NCBI RefSeq assembly: GCF_000317305.3
Contig: NC_023036.2
Coordinates: forward strand, 3,906,001 to 3,970,000
Direction of reading: 5' to 3'
Length of the DNA stretch: 64,000 bases
Source: Mycolicibacterium neoaurum VKM Ac-1815D
Lineage (GTDB): Bacteria; Actinomycetota; Actinomycetes; Mycobacteriales; Mycobacteriaceae
Shown here: positions 44,801 through 52,393 of the stretch, piece by piece
Layout of the letters: every line of letters begins with the position of its first letter
Position numbering within the stretch: position 1 is the first letter of the stretch
Notes under the pieces: model-generated
Database searches by the model: none
Told to the model about the DNA's origin: nothing
Seen by the model: only the letters and a program-made list of their open reading frames with translations
Made by a program: the position numbers and the translations under genes

Positions 44801-45337
44801 CTCGCGCAGGTCGTAGACGGTGACCGGAAGACCACGATCACCGATCCGCTGGGTGCCGTCGGGCAAGATCTCTTGACGCAACATGGGATGGCGGACAACG
44901 AGTTTCGTCGCAGCGTGCTGCAGCCGCTCGGGGTCCACACCAGTGCCGTCGAACTCGACGTACAGGTGCGCGGCCACCCCGCCGAGTTCCTGTTCACCGT
45001 GGCGGCCCACCCACATCGCGTGGGCGATCGGCGCCAGCGAAAAGGGCGCGTCGGGTTCGTCGCCACCATCTCCCTCGGCGGGCATGGCCACAGGTGCCGC
45101 AGGAGCATGCTCGGCGACGAGGTCCTGCCAGGCGGCCACCGTGGGATTGGCCGCCAGCGCGGCGAACCCCACATCGATACCCTGTTTACGCCAGCGCCCG
45201 GAGAGCGACATCATCCGGATGGAGTCGAGCCCGGCGGCGATGAGATCGGCGTCCGGGTCCAGCGATTCGGTAGCGATTCCGAGTAGTTCGGCGACCTCGA
45301 CCCGAACCGTTTCTGCTGTGGTCCCAGCGACCGCCAC
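41834..45337 (-). CDS. mbtB: Mycobactin NRPS MbtB (ArCP-Cy-A-PCP, no thioesterase)
   Basis: 1167 residues from GTG 45337, with GGAGG 7 nt upstream. It accepts the aryl acid from MbtA, couples it to Ser/Thr and cyclises to the oxazoline. Domains: aryl carrier (AAGLDSIRMMSL, Ser ~38); cyclisation domain with DMQAADAVS (DxxxxDxxS, ~222); adenylation with FTSGSTGEPKG (~694) and YRTGDLARYRPDG; carrier with GLGGDSVMATQ (Ser ~1091). The protein stops ~75 residues later, without the thioesterase present in M. tuberculosis MbtB. The divergent region to mbtA holds two IdeR-like boxes. Confidence 0.95.
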   Translation of the reverse strand: MAVAGTTAETVRVEVAELLGIATESLDPDADLIAAGLDSIRMMSLSGRWRKQGIDVGFAALAANPTVAAWQDLVAEHAPAAPVAMPAEGDGGDEPDAPFSLAPIAHAMWVGRHGEQELGGVAAHLYVEFDGTGVDPERLQHAATKLVVRHPMLRQEILPDGTQRIGDRGLPVTVYDLREVADADERLERIRDDKSHQLLDDEVLQIALSLLPGGRTRLHVDMDMQAADAVSYRNFMADLAALYRGADLPELGYTYREYRNRLVASTPPPSEADRQWWAERIPDLPEPPALPLVPRDQQENPLRSIRLWHIFDVPTRDALYANAHKRGITPAMAVAAAYSNALARWSTDSRFLLNLPMFGREPYHPDVDKLVGCFTSSLMLDIDLGAASTPAARARAVQEVLHTTAAHSSVSGLDVLRDMSRHRGTQTLATIVYTSALGLGDLFAGDVTEQFGEPVWTISQGPQVLIDAQATPLADGLMINWDVRVEAFPPGVPEAMFAYEVAELARLAADDAAWDEPDPPALSEQSRAVRAAVNSRTAAPGGDNLVDGFFRNAAATPDATALIASGGTLTYGQLRDQVVAVAGSLQGRGVGRGDIVAVLGPKGAEQIPALLGILAAGAAYLPIGVDQPADRATRILDTAGVACALVCGTDVPPVLAKTGLPHLSVAQACTATATYETVEGSLDDLAYVLFTSGSTGEPKGVELTHDAVMNTLEFLYRHFDIGADARALALSHLESDMSIPDIFGTLRVGGAIVMVDEEHRRDPDTWARLIAQHKVSVVNFLPGWLQMLTEVPGDLSSLRVVLAGGDWVRPDMVRALRARAPRMRFAGLGGATETAVHGTIFEIGPDAGDDLGIPANAAAVPYGVPFDNNACRVVSPSGADCPDWVPGELWFTGRGIARGYRGRPDLTAEKFVEYDGRTWYRTGDLARYRPDGTLEFIGRTDHRVKLSGYRIELGEVEAALTRVPGVAAAVAAVVAPPGGTDRRTGDVLGALVRLDDPALDPEAISSALADLVPAHMVPQLIVTCDRIPYTVGGKIDRKAVALRLAEAELPAERGYRAPTGALETAVARIMGELLGRDTIGVDDDFFGLGGDSVMATQVVGQVRDWLDTPTIMVPDIFATRTVAALARRLTEREPDGDRLEQVAQLYLEVAEMDDAAVQSELHSAGIA

Positions 45338-45354
45338 GCCGTGCCTCCGAAGAT

Positions 45355-45373
45355 TTAGTACAGGCTTCCCTAA
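45355..45373. promoter_or_regulatory. IdeR box 1 (mbtB side)
   Basis: TTAGTACAGGCTTCCCTAA matches the mycobacterial IdeR consensus TTAGGTTAGGCTAACCTAA at 14 of 19 positions, including both outer TTAG/CTAA ends. It overlaps TACTAA (minus strand, 45355-45360), a plausible -10 box for mbtB, so Fe(II)-IdeR binding should block mbtB transcription. Confidence 0.75.
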
Positions 45374-45374
45374 C

Positions 45375-45393
45375 TGCAGTGAGGCTACCCTAT
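45375..45393. promoter_or_regulatory. IdeR box 2 (mbtA side)
   Basis: TGCAGTGAGGCTACCCTAT matches the IdeR consensus at about 12-13 of 19 positions. It begins one base after box 1, centre-to-centre 20 bp. It overlaps TATATT (45391-45396), a candidate -10 for mbtA. Paired adjacent boxes between mbtB and mbtA are also known in M. tuberculosis. Confidence 0.65.
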
Positions 45394-45438
45394 ATTCGTA
45401 TCGGCATCGCACCTACCCAGAGGCAGGGTTTATCCAGC

Positions 45439-47097
45439 ATGAGCACGGTTTTTCCCAAGGAACGCGACGATCTCACCGATGGCTTCGTGGCGTTTCCGGC
45501 CGATCGCGCCGCCGTTTATCGGGACGCCGGCTACTGGACCGGCTCGCGCCTGGATTCCATCCTGGCCAACGCCGCCACCCGTTGGCCGGCCGCCCGAGCG
45601 GTCGTCGATGCGCAGCGCAGCTACACCTTCGCCGAACTGGACACCCTCGCCGATGTGGTGGCGGCCCGGCTGCTCGAGCTGGGACTGCAACCCGGTGACC
45701 GGGTGCTGCTGCAGCTGCTCAACACCACCCGGTTCGCGGTCGCGCTGTTCGGCCTGCTGCGCGCCGGTGTCGTACCGGTCATGTGCCTGTCCGGCCACCG
45801 CGCGGCCGAACTGGGGCACTTCGCCGAGGTCAGCGGTGCGGTCGGACTGATAATCCCGGATACCGCAGGCGGTTTCGACTTCCGCGAGATGGCCGCTGCA
45901 TTGCAGACCGAGCATCCCGCGCTTGCGCACGTGATCGTCGACGGGGAACCCGGCCGGTACCTGGCCTTCGACACCCTGACCGAGCCCGGCCCGGCGCCGA
46001 CCACCGCACCCCGGGTGGAGGTCGACCCGGCCGGGCCCGCCCTGCTGCTGGTCTCCGGCGGCACCACCGGGCTACCGAAGCTGATCGCGCGGACCCACGA
46101 CGATTACGTCTACACCGCCATCGCCTCGGCGCAGGCCTACGGCATGACCAGTGCGGACACCTATCTGGTCGCGCTGCCCGCCGGGCACAACTTCCCGCTC
46201 GCCTGCCCGGGCCTCCTCGGCGCGATGACGGTGGGCGCGCTCACCGTCTTCACCACCGATCCCAGCCCGGAGAACGCCTTCGCCCTGATCGACGAGCACG
46301 GGGTCACCGTCACCGGGCTGGTCAACGCGCTGGCCAAGGTGTGGGCGCAGGCCTGCGACTGGGAACCGGTGCTGCCCACCTCGCTGCGGGTCGTCCAGGT
46401 CGGCGGTTCGCGGATGACGGCCGAGGAGGCGAAGTTCATCCTGGACAACCTGACACCCGGACTGAGCCAGATCTTCGGTATGGCCGAGGGCATGCTGAAC
46501 TTCACCAGGCCCGGTGACCCGGTCGAGGTGCTGCTGCACACCCAGGGCCGGCCCATGTCGCCGCATGACGAGATGCGCGTCGTGGACGAGTTCGGTGTCG
46601 ATGTCGCGCCCGGTGCGGAGGGCGAGCTATTGGTGCGCGGTCCGTACACCATCAACGGCTACTACCGCGCCGAGGAGGCCAACGCACGCTCGTTCAGTCC
46701 CGACGGGTTCTACCGCTCCGGGGACCGGGTCCGCATCTTCACCGACGGACCGAAGGCCGGTTACGTCGAGGTGACCGGCCGCATCAAGGATGTCATCCAC
46801 CGTGGCGGTGAGACGGTCTCCGCATCCGATCTGGAAGAGCACCTGTTCGCCCATCCCGGGATCTACGCCGCGGCCGCGGTGGCGATGCCCGACGAGTACC
46901 TCGGTGAAAAGATCTGCGCCGCTGTGGTTTTCTCCGGAGCGCCCATCACTCTGACCGAACTGAACAGCTTTCTGGATTCCCGCGGGGTGTCTGCCCACAC
47001 CAAGCCGGACATGCTTGCCGCGTTGCCGACGCTGCCCAAGACTGCGGTCGGCAAAGTGGACAAGAAGCAGATCATCGCGCAATTGAGCGCCTCGTGA
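45439..47097 (+). CDS. mbtA: Aryl acid AMP ligase MbtA (salicyl-AMP ligase type)
   Basis: 552 residues; adenylates the aryl acid starter and loads it onto the aryl carrier of MbtB. Motifs: LLLVSGGTTGLPKLIARTH (A3), FGMAEGMLNFTR, YRSGDRVRIF, VTGRIKDVIHRGGE, GKVDKKQI (catalytic Lys). In the substrate pocket HNFPLACPG, the Cys at the position that is Ser in dihydroxybenzoate enzymes marks a salicylate-type enzyme. Whether it takes 6-methylsalicylate cannot be read. The ATG at 45439 is 45 nt past IdeR box 2; the frame upstream of it crosses the boxes and is not used. Confidence 0.95.
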   Translation: MSTVFPKERDDLTDGFVAFPADRAAVYRDAGYWTGSRLDSILANAATRWPAARAVVDAQRSYTFAELDTLADVVAARLLELGLQPGDRVLLQLLNTTRFAVALFGLLRAGVVPVMCLSGHRAAELGHFAEVSGAVGLIIPDTAGGFDFREMAAALQTEHPALAHVIVDGEPGRYLAFDTLTEPGPAPTTAPRVEVDPAGPALLLVSGGTTGLPKLIARTHDDYVYTAIASAQAYGMTSADTYLVALPAGHNFPLACPGLLGAMTVGALTVFTTDPSPENAFALIDEHGVTVTGLVNALAKVWAQACDWEPVLPTSLRVVQVGGSRMTAEEAKFILDNLTPGLSQIFGMAEGMLNFTRPGDPVEVLLHTQGRPMSPHDEMRVVDEFGVDVAPGAEGELLVRGPYTINGYYRAEEANARSFSPDGFYRSGDRVRIFTDGPKAGYVEVTGRIKDVIHRGGETVSASDLEEHLFAHPGIYAAAAVAMPDEYLGEKICAAVVFSGAPITLTELNSFLDSRGVSAHTKPDMLAALPTLPKTAVGKVDKKQIIAQLSAS

Positions 47098-47110
47098 CCG
47101 GCAATATACT
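47083..47110 (+). promoter_or_regulatory. Candidate promoter for the methylsalicylate synthase gene
   Basis: TTGAGC (47083-47088) and TATACT (47105-47110) are 16 bp apart, overlapping the end of mbtA. This would give an untranslated leader of about 110 nt containing a small hairpin, TGTGCC-GAGC-GGCACA. No IdeR box was recognised nearby. Confidence 0.45.
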
Positions 47111-47227
47111 GGCGCACTTGAGGTTCCGAAGGGTGATGTGCCGAGCGGCACACAGGGTAGCCCGCCGCGGGGCCGCGATGCGTGCCACGATCGGTCCAAA
47201 CGCACACCAGGTGAAGGATCTACAGCC

Positions 47228-50200
47228 GTGACGCTTGACCAGCAACCCGCCCCGGAGCCGGTCGCCATCATCGGGATCGGGTGCCGGCTGGCCGGCGATG
47301 TCAACACACCCGGCCAGTTCTGGCGGTTCCTGCTCGACGGGGCCGACGCGGTCGGCGAGGTCCCGGCCGAACGCTGGGAACCGTACCTGCGCCGCGATCC
47401 GCGCAATGCCGCCATCCTGAAGTCCACCACGCACAGCGGCAGCTTCCTGTCCGACCTCGCCGGTTTCGACGCCGAGTTCTTCGGTGTGTCACCGCGCGAG
47501 GCCGAACTGATGGACCCGCAGCAGCGGTTGGCCCTCGAGGTCAGCTGGGAGGCCCTGGAGGATGCCGGTGTCCCGCCGCGTGCGCTGGCCGGCAGCGATA
47601 CCGCGGTGCTGATGGGCGTCAACTCCGATGACTACGGCAAGCTCGTCATGGAGGATCTGCCCGGCATCGAGGCCTGGACCGGTATCGGCACCGCCCTGTG
47701 CGGCATCGCCAACCGGGTATCGCATCTGCTCGACCTGCGGGGCCCCAGCGTGGCGCTCGACGCGGCCTGCGCGGCGTCCTTGGTGGCGGTGCACCAGGGC
47801 TGTCAGCTGCTGCGCGCGGGTGAGACCTCGTTGGCTCTCGCGGGCGGTGTCAGCGCACTGATCGGCCCCGGTTTGACCAGGGTGCTCGACGTGGCCGGGG
47901 CCACCGCTCCCGACGGCCGGTGCAAATCGTTCGACGACTCCGCCGACGGGTACGGCCGCGGTGAGGGCGCTGCGGTCGTGGTGCTCAAACGGCTCGCCGA
48001 CGCGCGCCGGGATAACGACCGGGTGATCGCGGTGATACGCGGCGGCGCCGTGGCCCAAGACGGCAAGACCGTCGGCATCATGTCTCCCAATGGCGTTGCC
48101 CAGGAGGACATGTTCCGCCGCACCTGCCGCACCGCGGGCATCGACCCGGCAACCATCGACTATGTGGAGGCCCACGGCACGGGCACGCCGACCGGCGACC
48201 CGGTGGAGCTGACCGCGTTGTCGCGGGTGTACGGCCACGGCCGCCCCGCCGGCGCACCGTGTCTGGTGGGATCGGTCAAACCCAACACCGGACACCTCGA
48301 GGGTGGCGCAGGTGTGGTGGGATTGGTCAAGGCGGCACTGGCATTGCAGCACAGGGTGATTCCCCCTACCGCCGGTGTGCGCACCCCGACCACCGCGGTC
48401 GACTGGAACACCAACGGCCTGCGGGTCAACACCGATGCCGAGCCGTGGCCACACACCGAGACCCCGCGCCGAGCCGCGGTCTGCAGTTACGGCTACGGCG
48501 GCACCATCGCCCACGTGCTGCTGGAGGAGGCACCGCCGAGCGCCCCCGGACCGGAATGGGAAACTCCTGCACTGCAAGTCATCCCTGTCTCGGGGCGGTC
48601 GGCGAAACGCCTGTCGGCCAATGCCGGAGCACTGGCCGACCATCTGCGTTCCAGTCACGACGCGGTGACCGATATCGCGGGCACCCTGTGGAATCGCCGC
48701 TCCCCCGAGCCGGTGCGTGCGGCGATCATCGCCGAGGACCACAGAGAGGCGGTGCTGGGACTGGACGCATTGGCCGCCGGCGGCAGGCACAGCTCGGTGG
48801 CAACGGGATCGGTGGTACCGGGTGCCGAGCGCGGAGCAGTGTGGGTGTGCTCCGGGCACGGCTCGCACTGGGCCGGCATGGGTGCTGAGTTGCTGCGCGA
48901 GGAGCCGGCTTTCGCCGCGATCATCGACCAGATCGAACCGGTGTTCGCCGCCGAACTCGGATTCTCCGCGCGCGAGGCCCTGGCCTCCGGCGAGCACGGC
49001 GGCACCGACCAGGTCCAGGCGCTGACCTTCGCCATGCAGGTCGGTCTTGCCGCGGTGCTGCGGTCACGCGGCGCGGCGCCTGCCGCCGTCATCGGGCATT
49101 CCGTCGGCGAGGTGGCGGCCTGCGTCATCTCCGGGGTGTTCGATCTGGTCAGCGGCGCCAAGGTCGCCTGTTACCGGGCCCGCGGGTTCCGCACCGTGCA
49201 GGGTCACGGTGCGATGGCATTGGCCGCGGTGTCCTTCGCCGACGCCGAGTTCCGGTTGCACGACCATCCCGGCGTGGTCGCCGCCATCAGTGCGGCCCCC
49301 GAATCCACCGTCATCTCCGGCACCGCCGACGCGGTGCACAGGGTGGTCGAACAGTGGTCCGCGCTGGGCATCGTGATGCGGACGGTGAACACCGATGTGG
49401 CATTCCACAGCCCGGCCATGGATGGGCTCACCACCGAATTGGGCAGGCTCACAGCACAGTTGGATCCGCAGGACCCGGTGGTGCCGTTGTACACGACGGC
49501 GTTGGCCGATCCGAGGTCGACGGCCCGGCGCGGATCGGACTACTGGGTGGCCAATCTGCGCGGACGGGTCCGCTTCGCCGAGGCCGTCACCGCCGCCGCC
49601 GAGGACGGGCACCGACTGTTCCTGGAGGTCGCCGCGCATCCAGTGGTCTCGCACTCGATCGTGGACACGCTGACCCACAATGGCATCGACGAGTACGGGG
49701 TTCTTCCGCTGCACCGGCGCAACATGCCCGAGGTGCGGTCGGTGACCACGGCGATCGCCGCACTGCACTGTCATGGCGCACCCGTGGCGCTGGCGCCCGG
49801 CCATTCGCGCTGGGCACCCGGCCTACCCGGAAACCAATGGCAGCACCGGCGTTTCTGGCGGACCCCGGCGACGCCGCCCAATGGCGGCGGGGTTCACGAT
49901 CGTGACACCAACACCCTGCTGGGCGGACGCCTCGAGGTGTCCGCGGGTGTGCCCGCCACCGTGTGGCAGACCCAGCTGGACATGTCCACCCGCCCCTACC
50001 CTGGTGATCATCCCGTGCGGGGCACCGAGATCGTCCCGGCCGCGGTGCTGCTGAACACGCTGCTCACCGCCGCGGGCGGCGAATCAGGCACCGCCGCGGG
50101 CGATATCGTCGACGTCCGGTTACGCACACCGGTGGCGCCCGGGCGGACCCGAAACATCCAGGTGGTCCGCCAGGACGGGACGCTGACGCTGGCATCGAGC

Positions 50201-52393
50201 ATCCGGACCGACGGTGAGGAGACCGCCGACGGATGGCTGACCCACTGCACCGCGGGCATCGCCGATGCGGCACCGCTACCCGGTGATCTCGATCTGGCCG
50301 CGGTGCGCGCCCGGTGTACCGAGCCGCTGCCCGCCGGTCACGTGGTGGACACACTTGCCGGTCTCGGTGTCGCGGCGATGGGTTTCGGTTGGGAGGTCAC
50401 CGAATTGCGCCGCGGCAGTGAGCGGGACCACGAGTTCCTGGCCGTCGTGCGCGCCGAGCCCGATGGCCGCACGCCCGCCACCTGGGCCGGCCTGCTGGAC
50501 GCCGCCACCTCGGCGGCCTCGATCATCTTCGACGCCCCACTGCGCCTGCGGATGCCCGCCCGTATCGATCGGGTTGCGTTGCGCGCCGGCCCGATCGGTA
50601 CCGCAGTGCTGCACATCCGGCGCGTCGGCGGCACCACGGCCGACGTCAGCATCGCCGATGAGACCGGCACGGTGCTCGGCGCCATCACCGGCATGTACTT
50701 CGACGAACTGGAGAACCCGGGCGGCAACGATGTCACCCGGATGATGCAGCAGCTGGCCTGGCATCCCACACCATGGCAGACCGGCGACCGCCCGCCGCAG
50801 GTGATCCTGGTCGGCGGCGATGCGCCGACGCTGGCCTGGTGTATGCGCGATCTGGCGGCCGCCGACGTGGTGCACCGGCTCTGCACGACACCCGAGGAGA
50901 TTCCGGCGACGCTGACCCCCGGTGCGGTGGTGCTGGTGTTGCCGCGGGCCGGCGACGCGCCGCTGGACGCCGTCACCGCCGTACACCGCACGCTGACCAC
51001 GCTGTTGGAGCGGGGCACCGCGGCACGGCTGTGGGCGCTGACCCGAGGCGTCTACGAGGGCAGCGATATCGGCGGTGCACCGCTGTGGGGGTTCTCCCGG
51101 ATCGCCGCGGCCGAACACCCCGGACTGTGGGGCGGGGTCATCGACGTGGCCGACGACAGCCTGCCGCTCGGTGCCCTGGCCGAACTGGCAGGCAACGGCG
51201 TGGTGGTCGTCCGCGACGATATCGCGCTGACGGCACGGCTGACACGCGCCGAGCCCAATCGTGGCCTGCCGCTGAGCTGTTCACCGGCGGGCAGCTATCT
51301 GGTGACCGGTGGCACCGGCGCGCTGGGCGCCCGGGTGGCGACCCGGTTGGCCGATCTGGGCGCCCGGCGCATCGTGCTGCTGTCGCGGCGTGGGATCGCC
51401 GATCGCGCGGCATGGGATACCGGCACCGAACCTGCCCGCACCATCGTGGCTCTGGAGGAGCGCGGGGTGTCGGTGCGAGTGGCCGCGGTCGACGTCGCCG
51501 CGCCCGGTGCCGCCGACGAGTTACGCGCTGTGCTGCGCGATCTGCCACCGGTGCGCGGGGTCGTGCATGCGGCCGGCGTGGAGGCCGGTGCCCTGCTGGC
51601 AACCACCACGGCCGAGGATTTCGCCGCCGCCATGCGGCCCAAGGTCGACGGCACGTTGACCCTGCACGAGGTGTTCGCACCGGGTGAGCTGGACTGGTTA
51701 GTGCTGTTCTCGTCCTGCGGGTACCTGGCCGGTTTCCCGGGCCAGGGGGCGTACGCCTGCGCCAACGCTTTTCTGGATGCCTTCGCCCAGCACCGTCGCA
51801 GCCTGGGTGACCGCACCACCGCGGTGGCCTGGACCGCGTGGCGCGGACTGGGCATGGGCTCGGCGTCGGACTTCGTTTCCGCGCAACTGCGGGCGCTCGG
51901 CATGGGTGTCGTCGGCCCTGACGATGCCATGCGCGCACTGGATCTCGCGATGCGCGCCGACCAGCCGCATGTGGTGGTCCTCCCGGTCGACGCCGATGCC
52001 GCCTCGGTGCCGATGCTGGCCGATATCGCCCCTGTCGACGCCGAGGACACCGGTGCGGTGGCGGTCCGGCCCGGCCGTGACGGGGTCCCCATCCCGGTGT
52101 GGGTTGCCGAGCTGGTCACCGCCACAGTGGCCGCCGAACTCGGCCTTTCCGAGGATGCCGTGGATCCACGCTTGCCGCTGGCCGAGATCGGGGTCGATTC
52201 GATCATGACCGTGGCGTTGCGCAAACAGTTGGAACGTGCGACCGGCCTCACGCTGCCGCCCACCCTGTTGTGGGAGCATCCCACCGCCGCGGCCGTCACC
52301 GCACGGATCGTGGAACTGCTTTCCGGGCAGGAGGATTCGACCGATCAGGAGATCCGCGAAGAAATCGACGCGCAGATCGGCGCCTGCCCCTGA
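47228..52393 (+). CDS. Iterative type I PKS, 6-methylsalicylic acid synthase type
   Basis: 1721 residues from GTG 47228 (GAAGGAT upstream; a GTG at 47138 is possible). Domains: KS with DAACAASLVAVHQG (Cys ~181), HGTGTPTGDP and KPNTGHLEGGAG; AT with GHSVGE (Ser ~625) and VAFHS, the malonyl-CoA type; DH/thioester-hydrolase-like domain with HPVRGTEIVP (His ~928, HxxxGxxxxP); KR with VTGGTGALGAR (~1361) and FSSCGYLAGFPGQGAYACAN; ACP with EIGVDSIMTV (Ser ~1658). There is no ER, methyltransferase or C-terminal thioesterase. Order, length and the DAACAAS site match bacterial and fungal 6-MSA synthases; orsellinate synthases lack the KR. It lies where mbtI is in M. tuberculosis, directly after mbtA, so 6-methylsalicylate is its likely product for mycobactin. 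The stop abuts that of hemW. Confidence 0.85.
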   Translation: MTLDQQPAPEPVAIIGIGCRLAGDVNTPGQFWRFLLDGADAVGEVPAERWEPYLRRDPRNAAILKSTTHSGSFLSDLAGFDAEFFGVSPREAELMDPQQRLALEVSWEALEDAGVPPRALAGSDTAVLMGVNSDDYGKLVMEDLPGIEAWTGIGTALCGIANRVSHLLDLRGPSVALDAACAASLVAVHQGCQLLRAGETSLALAGGVSALIGPGLTRVLDVAGATAPDGRCKSFDDSADGYGRGEGAAVVVLKRLADARRDNDRVIAVIRGGAVAQDGKTVGIMSPNGVAQEDMFRRTCRTAGIDPATIDYVEAHGTGTPTGDPVELTALSRVYGHGRPAGAPCLVGSVKPNTGHLEGGAGVVGLVKAALALQHRVIPPTAGVRTPTTAVDWNTNGLRVNTDAEPWPHTETPRRAAVCSYGYGGTIAHVLLEEAPPSAPGPEWETPALQVIPVSGRSAKRLSANAGALADHLRSSHDAVTDIAGTLWNRRSPEPVRAAIIAEDHREAVLGLDALAAGGRHSSVATGSVVPGAERGAVWVCSGHGSHWAGMGAELLREEPAFAAIIDQIEPVFAAELGFSAREALASGEHGGTDQVQALTFAMQVGLAAVLRSRGAAPAAVIGHSVGEVAACVISGVFDLVSGAKVACYRARGFRTVQGHGAMALAAVSFADAEFRLHDHPGVVAAISAAPESTVISGTADAVHRVVEQWSALGIVMRTVNTDVAFHSPAMDGLTTELGRLTAQLDPQDPVVPLYTTALADPRSTARRGSDYWVANLRGRVRFAEAVTAAAEDGHRLFLEVAAHPVVSHSIVDTLTHNGIDEYGVLPLHRRNMPEVRSVTTAIAALHCHGAPVALAPGHSRWAPGLPGNQWQHRRFWRTPATPPNGGGVHDRDTNTLLGGRLEVSAGVPATVWQTQLDMSTRPYPGDHPVRGTEIVPAAVLLNTLLTAAGGESGTAAGDIVDVRLRTPVAPGRTRNIQVVRQDGTLTLASSIRTDGEETADGWLTHCTAGIADAAPLPGDLDLAAVRARCTEPLPAGHVVDTLAGLGVAAMGFGWEVTELRRGSERDHEFLAVVRAEPDGRTPATWAGLLDAATSAASIIFDAPLRLRMPARIDRVALRAGPIGTAVLHIRRVGGTTADVSIADETGTVLGAITGMYFDELENPGGNDVTRMMQQLAWHPTPWQTGDRPPQVILVGGDAPTLAWCMRDLAAADVVHRLCTTPEEIPATLTPGAVVLVLPRAGDAPLDAVTAVHRTLTTLLERGTAARLWALTRGVYEGSDIGGAPLWGFSRIAAAEHPGLWGGVIDVADDSLPLGALAELAGNGVVVVRDDIALTARLTRAEPNRGLPLSCSPAGSYLVTGGTGALGARVATRLADLGARRIVLLSRRGIADRAAWDTGTEPARTIVALEERGVSVRVAAVDVAAPGAADELRAVLRDLPPVRGVVHAAGVEAGALLATTTAEDFAAAMRPKVDGTLTLHEVFAPGELDWLVLFSSCGYLAGFPGQGAYACANAFLDAFAQHRRSLGDRTTAVAWTAWRGLGMGSASDFVSAQLRALGMGVVGPDDAMRALDLAMRADQPHVVVLPVDADAASVPMLADIAPVDAEDTGAVAVRPGRDGVPIPVWVAELVTATVAAELGLSEDAVDPRLPLAEIGVDSIMTVALRKQLERATGLTLPPTLLWEHPTAAAVTARIVELLSGQEDSTDQEIREEIDAQIGACP

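Noticed and set aside
47098..47227. Terminator between mbtA and the PKS (small hairpin TGTGCC-GAGC-GGCACA)
   Set aside because: Short stem, no T-tract, and located within what looks like the PKS leader; not enough to call a terminator.
47228..52393. Orsellinic acid or ordinary modular PKS as identity of the large PKS
   Set aside because: Orsellinate synthases lack the KR that is intact here. A modular PKS would normally show docking ends or partner modules and a TSCSS-type KS site, whereas the site here is DAACAAS.
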